DNA from: Chara braunii
Taxonomy: Eukaryota; Streptophyta; Charophyceae; Charales; Characeae
Direction of reading: 5' to 3'
Length of the DNA stretch: 32,059 bases
Assembly: GCA_003427395.1 (NCBI GenBank)
Contig: BFEA01000005.1
Coordinates: forward strand, 2,011,249 to 2,043,307
Made by a program: the position numbers and the translations under genes. Below the pieces are notes generated by a model. It had not been told where the DNA came from and did no database searches. It was given only the letters and a program-made list of their open reading frames with translations. This document shows positions 21,831 through 30,420 of this stretch, one piece after another; the stretch's first letter is position 1, and each line of letters opens with the position of its first letter.

Positions 21831-22650
21831 CTCTGGTAGCCTATGTATATTATCATTTTGGTGTTATTTGTCTAACTTCAATATGATTGTGAAACACTAG
21901 AACGTAGCAGTCAGATTTTTTTGCACCTCATAGATTGAGCAATATGAAACAAGTCTATCATATGCTCTTTGAGAGACCGATTTGTTTATGTTCTTTTTAT
22001 TCTTCGTACTCTGTCCTGATGTATGTGGCATGTGTCCCGACTTCAACATCAATAGAAACTTCGTGATGTCGTGCTTCACAGATGCCTGAGGGACGAGAGG
22101 TTGATGAGCATAGATGGAGATAAACATCTCCATTGCAATTCACAGTCATGAGGGGGGTTGCAAGAGGAGCTCATGGTGACCCTTGAGGAAAAGAAGAGAA
22201 TCGTCAAATACCCTAGCTTATAGGAAGACTGTGGCAGTTGATTGTAGGGGGCCTGCTGTTTTTCGGGGTTCTACATTCAGTCCAATTGCCTTCACTTATT
22301 TCTTTCTTTTTTTTATCCCTTTTTCAAACCAATGTGGAAGGTGGTTGTTTAAAAACACATTAATCGTGCATATAGCGACAATACTCGTTGTTAGGGCTAG
22401 CTTTGTATGAGGTTTTTGCCTTTTGTTTTTGTTTTCACCTTTTTTTTGTTTCACTGTGGATTTTTTTTTTTTTTTTTTTTTTTTTACCTAGTTCAAACCC
22501 AATCATTGGAATCAGGGTCCAACTTGGCCGGTTTGCCTTCATCAGCCCATATCTACAGATAATGATGTAAGGGATGTTGGTCCCGGTTCCAAGCATATCA
22601 TAATTTGGTTTTCTTAGGGTAATCACCGCAGCAAAGACTTTTTCACATTC
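21831..22650. other. Spacer, no supported gene
   Basis: AT-rich sequence with a long T-run at 22461-22485. Short frames are unrecognised. Confidence 0.5.
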
Positions 22651-22657
22651 GTTGACT

Positions 22658-22838
22658 CTCTCTTTCTCTCTCTCTTTCTTTCTCTCTCTCTCTGTCCTTT
22701 GTTTCTTTTTTTTTTTTTCTCACACACACACAAACTCACATGCACACACGCATACACAGACACACACACAACACACACATACGTACATGCATACATACAT
22801 ACATACATTCAAGTGTGGCAGTGTATATTTCTATGTTN

Positions 22839-22888
<50 letters not shown>

Positions 22889-22938
22889 CACACACATACA
22901 CACACACACACACATACACACGCACATACACACGCACA
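22658..22938. repeat. Compound (TC)n, (CA)n, (ACAT)n microsatellites with a single-N join
   Basis: CT-rich at 22658-22692, CA-rich at 22722-22780, (ACAT)n to 22808, then one N at 22838 and (CA)n to about 22938. The single N marks a contig join, so the CA length is unreliable. Confidence 0.92.
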
Positions 22939-23330
22939 ATGATTGAGACGTGTATGTGGAAGACATCGCTACAACAATCATTCATGTTGTTGCAAGTAAT
23001 GTTACGATAAGAGATGTTGCGGACACTGCTTTCCAACCTTAGCTGATTGACACTAACCGAATTTTGTGTTTTCAAAATTGTTCAAGTTCTTTATTTTTAG
23101 TTTTTTGTGTGTTTTTTCTCCCCTCTCCCACAAAATCTTGGACTTTTTTTATTTTTTTTTCGTTTAATCTTTTGGAATAAATTAATTGTTTGTTTTTTTA
23201 TTTTTTGTTGTTTGATCAAGTTTTTCATCTTGAGTTGTTTGTGTGTTTTTCCTCCCACCCCCCTCAAATCGTCAAGCTTTTATTTTTTTTCCGTTTAATC
23301 TTTTCTAATAAATTAATCTCGATAGAAAAT
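22939..23330. other. Spacer, no supported gene
   Basis: T-rich sequence. TTTTTCTCCC/TTTTTCCTCCC-containing blocks at 23112-23180 and 23245-23310 resemble each other (CGTTTAATCTTTT, AATAAATTAAT), a tandem duplication of about 135 bp. Confidence 0.6.
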
Positions 23331-26300
23331 CGGAATACACATAAGTAAATCCTTAAAACCCGAAGTGTGTTTTGGTAGCGAAACACCGAATTTGTGGGGG
23401 GTCTAACAGTGGGATACAACCTGTGTAGCATTGTGTGAATCCCGAAAATCCCGAAATGTGGAATCCCGAAAATCCCGAAGTGCGTTTCGCTAGCGAAACA
23501 CCGAATCTTAGGGGGATATAACATTGGAATTTAACAACGTGAATCCCGAAAATCCAGAAATGTGTTTCGGTAACGAAACACCGAATCTTAGGGGGATATA
23601 ACATCGGAATACAACTAAGTAAATCCCGAAAACCCCGAAGTGTGTTTCCGTAACGAAACACCGAGTTTGTGGGGGGTCTAATAGTGGGATAAAACTAAGG
23701 AAACCCCGAAAATCCCGAAGTGTGTTTCGGTAACGTAACACCGAATCTCAGGGGGATATAACATAAGGATTTAACTAAGTGAATCCCGAAAAATCCCGAA
23801 TTGCGTTTCGCTTGCGAAACACCGAATCTTAGGGGGATACAACATTGGAATTTAACAAAGTCAATCCCGAAAATCCCAAAGTGTGTTTCGATGACGAAAC
23901 ACTTAATCTTAGGGGGATATAACATCGGAATACAACTAAGTAAATCTCGGAAACCCCGAAGTGTGTTTCGGTAATGAAACACCGAATTTATGGGGGGTCT
24001 GACAGTGGGATACAGCTAAGGAAATCCCAAAAATCCCGAAGTATGTTTCGGTAACGAAAAACCGAATCTAAGTGGGATACAACATTACAATTTAACTGAG
24101 TGAATCCGAAAATTTCTGAAGTGCGTTTCGCTAGCGAAACACCCAATCGTAGGGGGATATAACATTGGAATTTAACAAAGTGAATCCCGAAAATCCCGAA
24201 GTGTGTTTCGGTAACGAAATATCGAATCTTAGGGGGATATAACATCGAAATACAACTAAGTAAATCCCAAAAACCCCGAAGTGAGTTTCGGTAAAGAAAC
24301 ACAAAATTTATGGGGGGTCTAACAGTGGGATAGAACAAAGGAAACCTAGAAAATCCCAAAATGCGTTTCGGTAACGAAACACCGAATCTCAGGGGATATA
24401 ACATTAGCATTTAACTAAGTATATCACGAAAATTCCAAAGTGCGTTTCGCTAGCGAAACACCGAATCTTAGGGGCATATAACATTGGGATTTAACAAAGT
24501 GAATCCCGAAAATCCCGAAGGGTGTTTCGGTAACGAAACACTGAATCTTATAGGGATACAACATCGTAATACAACCAAGTGAATTTCGAAAACCCCGAGG
24601 TGTGTTTCCGTAACGAAACACAGAATTTGTGGGGGGGCTAACAGTGGTATAAAACGAAGGAAACCCAGAAAATCCCAATATGTGTTTCAGTGACGAAACA
24701 CCGAATCTTAGGGGGATAAAACATAAGGATTTAACTAAGTGAATCCCGAAAATCCCGAAGTGTGTTTCGCTAGCGAAAGACCGAATCTTAGGGGGATATA
24801 ACATTGGAATTTAACAAAGTGAATCCCGAAAATCCGGAAGTGTGTTTCGGTAACGAAACACTGAATCTTAGGGGGATATAACATCGGAATACAACTAAGT
24901 ACATCTCGAAAACCCCGAAGTGTGTTTCCGTAACGAAACTCGGAATTTGTGGGGGGTCTAATAGTGGGATAAAACTAAGGAAACCCCGAAAATCCCGAAG
25001 TGTGTTTTGGTAACAAAACACCAAATCTCTGGGGGAGATAACATAAGGATTTAACTAAGTGAATCCCGAAAATCCCGAACCTTAATGGAATACAACATTG
25101 GAATTTAACAAAGTGAATCCCGAAAATCCCAAAGTGTGTTTCGATGACGAAACACTGAATTTGAGGGGGATATAACATCAGAATAGAACTAAGTTTATCC
25201 CGAACACCCCGAAGTGTGTTTCGGTAATGAAACACCGAATTTACGGAGGGTCTATCAGTGGGATACAGCAAAGGGAAACCCCAAAATACCGAAGTGTGTT
25301 TCGGTAACGAAAAACCGAATCTAAGCGGGATATAACATTAAATTTAACTAAGTGAATCCGGAAAATTAGGAAGTGCGTTTCGCTAGCGAAATACCGAATT
25401 TCAGGGGGATATAACATTAGAATTTAACAAAATGAATCCCGAAAATCCAAAAGTGTGTTTCGGTAACAAAACACCGAATCTTAGGGGGATATAACATTAG
25501 AAATACAACTAAGTAAATCCCGAAAACCCGAAGTGTGTTTCGGTAACGAAACACCGAATTTATGGGGTGATTAAGAGTGGGATAGAACAAGAGAAACCTC
25601 GAAAATCCCAAAGTGCGTTTCGATAACGAAACACCGAATCTCAGAGGATATAACATTAACATTTAACTAAGTATATCACGAAAATGCCGAAGTGCGTTTC
25701 GGTACCGAAGCACCGAATCCTAGGGGAATATGACATTGGAATTTAACAAAGTGAATCATGAAAATCCCGAAGTGTGTTTTGTTAACGAAACACCGAATCT
25801 TAGGGGGATATGATATCGGAATACAACTAAGTAAATCCCGAAAACCCTGACGTGTGTTTCGGTAAGAAAAAAACGAATTTGTGGGAGGTCTAATAGTGGG
25901 ATAGAATTAAGGAAACCCCGAAAATCCCGAAGTGTGTTTCAGTAACGAAACACCGAATCTGAGGGGAATATAACGTTAGTATTTAACTAAGTGAATCCCG
26001 AAAATTCTGAAGTGCGTTTCACTAGCGAAACACCGAATCCTAGGGGGATATAACATTGAAATTTAACAAAGTGAATCCCGAGAATCCCTAAGTGTGTTTC
26101 GGTAATGAAACACCGAATCTTAAAGGGAAAAAACGTCGGAATACAACTAAGAAAATCCCGAAAACCCCGAAGTGTGTTTCAGTAACGAAACACCGAATTT
26201 ATGGGGGGTCTAACATTGGGATAAAACAAAGGAAACCTCGAAAATCTCGAAGTGCGTTTCGATAACGAAACACCGAATCTCAGGGGGATAAAACATTAGG

Positions 26301-27990
26301 ATTTAACTAAGTATTTCACGAAAATCTCGAAGTGTATTCGCTAGCGAAACACCGTATCCTAGGGGGATATAACATTGCAATTTAACAAAGTGAATCCCGA
26401 AAATCTCGAAGTGTGTTTCGTTAACGAAACACCGAATCTTAGGGGGATATGACATCGGAATACAACTAAGTAAATCCCGAAACCCCCGAAGTGTGTTTAA
26501 GTAACGAAACACCGAATTTGTGGGGGGTCTAATAGTGGGATAAAACTAAGGAAACCCTGAAAATCCCGAAGTGTGTTTCGGTAACGAAACACCGAATCTT
26601 AGGGGGATATAACATTAGGATTTAACTAAGTGAATCCCGAAAATTCGAAAGTGNAGGGAAACACCGGATCTTAGAAGGATATAACATTGGAATTTAACAA
26701 AGTGAATCCCGAAAATCCCGAAGTGTGTTTCGGTAACGAAACACCGAATATTAGGGGAATATAACATTGGAATACACCTAAGTAAATCCCGAAAACCCCG
26801 AAGTGTGTTTCGGTGACGAAACACCGAATTATTGGGGGGTGTAACAGTGCGATAGAACAAAGGAAACCTCGAAAATCCCGAAACGCGTTTTGGTAACGAA
26901 ACACCAAATCTCAGCGGAATATAACATTAGGATTTAACTAAGTATATCACGAAAATCCCGAAGTGCGTTTCGCTAGTGAAACAACGAATCCTAGGGGGAT
27001 GTGACATTAGAATTTAACAAAGTGAATCCCGAAAATCCCGAAGTGTGTTTCGTTAACGAAACACTTAATCTTAGAAGAATATAATATCGGAATACAACTA
27101 AGTAAATCCCAAAAACCCCGAAGGGTGTTTTGGTAACGAAACACGGAATTTATGGGGGGTCTAACAATGGTATAGAACAAAGGGAACCACGAAAATCCTG
27201 AAGTGTGTTTCGGTAACGAAACACGGAATCTCAAGGGAATATAACATTAGGATTTAACTAAGTGAATCTCGAAAATCCCGAAGTGCATTTCGCTAGCGAA
27301 ACACCGAATCTTAGGGGGATATAACATTGGAATTTAACAAAGTGAATCCCGAAAATGTCGAAGTGTGTTTCGGAAACGAAACATCGAATCTTAGGGGGAT
27401 ATAATATCGGAATGAAACTAAGTAAATCCCGAAAACCCCGAAGTGTGTTTCGGGAATGAAACACCGAATTTATGGGGGGTGTAACAGTGGGATAGAACAA
27501 CCAAAACCCCGAAAATCCCGAAGTGTGTTTCGGTAACGAAACACGGAATCTCAAGGGGATATAACATTAGGATTTAACTAAGTGAATCCCGAAAATCCCG
27601 AANTCGCTAGCGAAACACCGAATCTTAGGGGGATATAACATTGAAATTTAACAAAGTGAATCCCGAAAATCCCGAAGTGTGTTTCGGTAACGAAACACCG
27701 AATCTGATGGGGATATAACATCGAAATACAACCAAGTAAATCCCGAAAAACCCGAAGTGTGTTTCCGTAACGAAACACTGAATTTGTGGGGGGTCTTATA
27801 GTGGGATACAACTAAGGAAACCCGAAAAATCCCGAATAGTGTTTCGGTAATGAAACACTAAATCTCAGGGGGACATAACATTAGGATTTAACTAAGTGAA
27901 TCACGAAAATTCCGAAGTGCGTTTCGCTAGCGAAACACCGAATCCACCTAGATATAAAAACTCAAAAACGACTAAGTAAATCCCGAAGTG
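23331..27990 (-). repeat. 80-bp satellite array, minus orientation
   Basis: Exact reverse-complement form of the array at 18901-20789: units read GGTAACGAAACACCGAAT, CTTAGGGGGATATAACAT, GAATTTAACAAAGTGAATCC and CGAAAATCCCGAAGTGTGTT. About 58 monomers fit in the 4.66 kb. All four monomer types are present, including the type with GGGGGGTCTAACAGTGGGAT and the type with CGCTAGCGAAAC. Single Ns at 26654 and 27603 break monomers that are too short, indicating joined contigs inside the array. The frames are by-products of the repeat. Confidence 0.95.
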
Positions 27991-28301
27991 TATGATCACT
28001 CAATAGATATGTTTACCTTCGGTCTACCACATATAAGACTCTATTCGTTATTTATTCGGTGAAAAACATAAGGTCAATTAACCTTTTGTGATTGAAAGGC
28101 CTGCTTTACCTACAGGAAAGTTGACTCCGGTGTGTCAAGCCCCCCGTCGGACCTCCTCCCTAGGTCATTACCCTGACACCTTCATAACTTTTTATAATTA
28201 AAAAAAAAAATCAAATACAATCACTAAGAGAGTTTACTTTTCTGTTTGCAAATCATGTGTGCATTTTCTGTCTTTATTCCAATTACTTGTTTAATTCATA
28301 G
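27991..28301. other. Intron end, no other feature seen
   Basis: Non-repetitive AT-rich sequence between the satellite array and the next exon, ending in a pyrimidine-containing tract and TTCATAG. Confidence 0.5.
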
Positions 28302-28377
28302 GAGTTGTATTATTTTGTGAAATGGGAAAACCAACCGTTCTCAAGGTCACTCTCGTATCATGAGAATGAGTTCACGG
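28302..28377 (+). CDS. Exon 4: C-terminal half of the chromodomain
   Basis: The acceptor TTCATAG precedes 28302, phase 0. It encodes 25 residues beginning ELYYFVKWENQPFSRS, with the YxVKW core typical of chromodomains, then SYHENEFT in place of the usual (S/T)WEPxENL, so the conserved Trp is Tyr here. Chromodomains bind methylated histone tails and in transposons can guide integration. The exon ends CACGG|GTGAGC in phase 1. Confidence 0.7.
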
Positions 28378-28419
28378 GTGAGCATGCATCCTAAGTTCTC
28401 AGAAGATATTTGAATGCAG
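28378..28419 (+). other. 42-bp intron
   Basis: GTGAGC...TGCAG. Reading through it meets a stop; removing it joins G with AA to give Glu and continues the chromodomain tail (ELPIDFYED). It is very short for a spliceosomal intron of a large-genome eukaryote. Confidence 0.55.
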
Positions 28420-28637
28420 AACTACCAATTGACTTTTATGAAGATGCAAGTATCCATTTTGAGCAAAGTGGAAGCGACCAGGAGAAGGAAAAAGCACGCA
28501 ATCTAGAACGGATGTCCTGCAGACCAAGAAAGTTCGATGACAAGAAACACAACACGTGTGGGTCAATACATTGCTTCTGGTCCTGTGGATACATGTTTCC
28601 ACCGATGGAAATAGTATTGGCAAAATCATGCACCCAC
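28420..28637 (+). CDS. Exon 5: chromodomain tail and start of KDZ transposase-like domain
   Basis: It encodes about 72 residues: ELPIDFYEDASIHFEQ (end of chromodomain helix), an acidic/basic linker (GSDQEKEKARNLERM), then KHNTCGSIHCFWSCGYMFPP followed by MEIVLAKSCTHV. The last part resembles the TAG-hydrophobic...PCG-hydrophobic...E-x-x-x-x-ES motif at the beginning of KDZ transposase domains in animals and algae; the usual ES is KS here. The donor CCCAC|GTAAAT follows 28637. No following exon with the catalytic acidic residues was found in the remaining 3.4 kb. Confidence 0.65.
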
Positions 28638-28869
28638 GTAAATTTCAATTTGATTTTGTTTATCGAAAAAAACCTTGTTCTCTTTAAGTTACCTTACAAA
28701 TCGTTTATCGTTATTAAACTTGCAATTAAATTGAATTTAAAAACATTTTGTTTTAACTTTATTTCGGGGCCTAAACAATTTTATTACTTTTTGAAAAACA
28801 ATTAATGAGTTATTGATTATGTAAACTACATATCTGTAAATTTTTAGGGCATTTGTCAATGGCAAAAAA

Positions 28870-29220
28870 ATAATTAAAAATCGGCGAGGATGGCGGTGTC
28901 GAAAAGGTGCTGGCACACTCACTAATTTTAATTCTCTTTTTATTTTTTCTTATTTTTATTATAGTGTTTATTTTCTGTAGTTGATTTTGAATTCAAATTT
29001 GGTAAAGAATTTGGATGCAGTGTCAAGGCAAATGTTGTTTAGTTTATTTTTCTCCATAACATACGTTGTTTTTGAAATTGTTTGAAAACTTTGTCTTTTT
29101 TTTTTTTTTTTTTTTTTATGTCCGGGTTCGGCTTGAACGGCCGAACGCCTTCCGAAGGGGTCCCGTGCGTTCGGGCGTTCGGGTTCCGGCGTTCGGCCCG
29201 TCCCGAACGCCGGCAACCCT
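28870..29220 (+). repeat. AT-rich dispersed repeat, copy 2 (plus), with GC-rich end
   Basis: A GC block (GGCGAGGATGGCGGTGTCG), T-rich sequence, AAATTTGGTAAAGAATTTGG at about 28997, GTTTAGTTTAT, CATAAC, a T-run at 29096-29117, then about 95 bp made of GTTCGG/CCGAAC words (29119-29217). The same motif order occurs on the minus strand at 21521-21830. The end block is strongly palindromic. Confidence 0.5.
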
Positions 29221-29221
29221 G

Positions 29222-29286
<65 letters not shown>

Positions 29287-29288
29287 AT
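29221..29288. repeat. (TA)n-(TG)n microsatellite
   Basis: TATATATATATATG followed by an interrupted (TG)n run directly bordering the hammerhead element. Confidence 0.95.
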
Positions 29289-29359
29289 CATCAAACAGAG
29301 CTGCCCGTAAACCATAGGCAGAGAGGGAGAAGAGGACAACAAACGAGGGGTTGTGACAA

Positions 29360-29411
29360 ACTGTTTCGTCGGAGTTCCACCGACTCATCAGGAGGCTGAA
29401 CCCTCAACAGT
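29360..29411 (-). ncRNA. Type III hammerhead ribozyme, complete
   Basis: A self-cleaving RNA motif on the minus strand. Stem III ACUGU (29411-29407) pairs with ACAGU (29364-29360), the cleavage triplet is GUU with the cut after 29406, stem I GAGG/CCUC closes loop GUUCAG, then the core CUGAUGA (29391-29385), stem II GUCGG/CCGAC closing loop UGGAACU, and core GAA plus A. All invariant core bases are present. Loop I GUUC is complementary to loop II GAAC, as expected for the loop-loop contact of natural hammerheads. The GUU triplet is allowed by the NUH rule but is usually slower than GUC. Confidence 0.88.
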
Positions 29412-29585
29412 CCGCAAAACCCCCTGACTGATTACACTGTAAGTGATAATCCACCTTGACCCTGGCTGTGGTTAAGCATCAACGACTACACGACAACTAA
29501 TACCTTGAGGTGGGCACCAACCACTGCCCTCAAGCCACCTGTGACGGAAATCAAAGCAGACTATCACTCACCCACACAAGATGGA

Positions 29586-29616
29586 AAACTCTGCAGACTC
29601 TCGGTCTGCAGAGTTT
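29586..29616. repeat. Perfect 13-bp inverted repeat at element end
   Basis: AAACTCTGCAGAC, loop TCTCG, GTCTGCAGAGTTT. Only one similar arm (CAGTCTGTAAAGTTTTTCATC) is present at the matching place in the plus copy, so the hairpin may come from a fold-back duplication at the element's end. Confidence 0.9.
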
Positions 29617-29631
29617 ATATATATATATATG

Positions 29632-29760
29632 TATATATCGTCACAAATAGAACTGCCCGGTAAACCGTAAGCAGAGAGAGAGAAGAGGACCACAAACGAG
29701 GGGCTGTGACAAACTGTTTCGTCGGAGTTTCACCGACTCATCAGGCGGCTGAACCCTATA
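29632..29760 (-). mobile_element. Hammerhead element, copy 2 (minus), truncated
   Basis: This holds only the ribozyme and downstream part of the element, between (TA)n at 29618-29640 and (TA)n at 29757-29776. Its hammerhead core (TCATCAG at 29738-29744) is 353 bp from that of copy 1, same orientation. The core, stem II (GUCGG/CCGAC) and the 3' strand of stem III survive, but the 5' strand of stem III, the cleavage triplet and half of stem I have been replaced by TA repeat, so it should not self-cleave. Confidence 0.75.
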
Positions 29761-29814
29761 TATATATATATATAGAATACACTCCAAACATATATAGATA
29801 TATATAAACATGGG

Positions 29815-30112
29815 TGTTTTGTTGGCTTGTGATGGGGTGTGAACTGGCAGTCTGTAAAGTTTTTCATCTGATGAGGGTGAGTGATAGTCTGCTTTGATTC
29901 AGTTGTCGTGTAGTTGTTGATGCTTAACCACAACCAGGGTCAAGGTGGATTATCACTTACAGTGTAATCAGTCAGGGGGTTCTGCGGACTGTTGAGGGTT
30001 CAGCCTCCTGATGAGTCAGTGAAACTCCGAAGAAACAGTTTGTCACAGCCCCTCGTTTGTTGTCCTTTTCTCCCTCTCTGCCTACGGTTTACTGGACACT
30101 TCTATTTGACGA
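29815..30112 (+). mobile_element. Hammerhead element, copy 3 (plus)
   Basis: An inverted relative of copy 1: GTGAGTGATAGTCTGCTTTG, GTTGATGCTTAACCACA, GGTCAAGGTGGATTATCAC, the hammerhead, and the pyrimidine-rich tail CTCCCTCTCTGCCTACGG, ending ATTTGACGAT just before (TA)n. It lacks the approximately 50-bp hairpin insert of copy 1. No reading frame is conserved between copies. Confidence 0.75.
29988..30039 (+). ncRNA. Type III hammerhead ribozyme, stem II damaged
   Basis: Stem III ACTGT (29988-29992)/ACAGT (30035-30039) and stem I GAGG/CCTC with loop GTTCAG are intact, as are CTGATGA (30008-30014) and GAA (30032-30034). Stem II is GTCAG against CCGAA, leaving an A-C and a G-A mismatch. It is probably slow or inactive. 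Confidence 0.78.
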
Positions 30113-30132
30113 TATATATATATATATGTATG

Positions 30133-30185
<53 letters not shown>

Positions 30186-30186
30186 G
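30113..30186. repeat. (TA)n-(GA)n microsatellite
   Basis: A (TA)n run with TATG interruptions, then (GA)n, directly bordering the end of hammerhead copy 3. Confidence 0.95.
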
Positions 30187-30420
30187 CTGGAGGAGGTGGA
30201 GTACGTAGAGGACAAGGTGGAGGTGAAGGTGGCGGTGAAGGCGTAAGGTAGGAAGAGCACATGGGGAGGGTGGAGGTGAAGGGTGAATGTAAAGACCTCC
30301 ATGGCTATGGAGGAGGTAGACCATGCCTATGGAGGTGTGGCTGATGGACCTCTAGCCTTACTATGGAGATGCATAGCAAGTAGGAGGGAGAAGGAGGTGA
30401 AAATCAAGCGGGAAACTCAT
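30187..30420 (+). repeat. GGAGGTG-rich purine minisatellite
   Basis: GGAGGTGGAG/GGTGGAGGTGAAGG/CTATGGAGG words repeat irregularly. Frames across it are Glu/Gly/Val-rich by-products. Confidence 0.6.

Larger units (their letters stand above)
16724..28301 (+). other. Inferred 11,578-bp intron splitting the chromodomain
   Basis: The intron begins GTATTT and ends TTCATAG. It is supported by protein logic: exon 3 ends with the N-terminal half of a chromodomain in phase 0 and the exon at 28302 starts with its C-terminal half (ELYYFVKWENQP) in phase 0. Inside lie a SINE, two oppositely oriented satellite arrays, microsatellites and an AT-rich dispersed repeat. No other exon of this gene was recognised in between. 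Confidence 0.6.
13941..28637 (+). pseudogene. KDZ-transposon-associated CxC/chromodomain gene, spliced, damaged
   Basis: Five exons can be joined: 13941-14502, 14800 to about 15047, 16367-16723, 28302-28377 and 28420-28637. Conceptual order of domains: a CxC cysteine cluster (two CxxC-like pairs), a region with an RxRLExAYFxW-type motif, a second cluster (HPTEC, YCKVDG, CRARC, WCRVH), a chromodomain, then a segment with SCGYMFPPMEI that resembles the start of the KDZ transposase domain. CxC clusters with KDZ transposases are known from basidiomycete fungi, cnidarians and other eukaryotes. The rest of the catalytic domain is not visible before 32 kb. Two in-frame stops in the first exon and a frame break at the end of the second argue for a decaying copy, unless the code or assembly differs. 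The largest intron is about 11.6 kb and full of satellite DNA. Confidence 0.7.
29289..29617 (-). mobile_element. Hammerhead-ribozyme element, copy 1 (minus), retrozyme-like
   Basis: Read on the minus strand it begins at a perfect 13-bp-arm hairpin (29586-29616), passes GTGAGTGATAGTCTGCTTTG and CAGGGTCAAGGTGGATTATC, reaches a complete type III hammerhead (29360-29411), and ends in a pyrimidine-rich stretch and GGTTTACGGGCA. It is non-coding. The same sequence is present in partial form at 29640-29756 (minus) and inverted at 29815-30110 (plus). Relative to the plus copy it carries about 50 extra bp near 29500-29550 that form a CTTGAGG/CCTCAAG hairpin. Small non-coding retroposons with type III hammerheads are known as retrozymes in plants; I do not see their primer-binding site or LTRs. 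Confidence 0.7.

Noticed and set aside
23264-27811. Minus-strand repetitive open frames
   Set aside because: The same satellite in the other orientation; no independent coding evidence.
29055-29400. Frames through the GC-rich block and (TG)n
   Set aside because: They consist of homopolymer, dyad words, microsatellite and ribozyme sequence, none of which is coding.
29860-29885. Another hammerhead core at CTGATGAGGGTGAG
   Set aside because: No GAAA core or stem partners follow; only the seven-base word matches.
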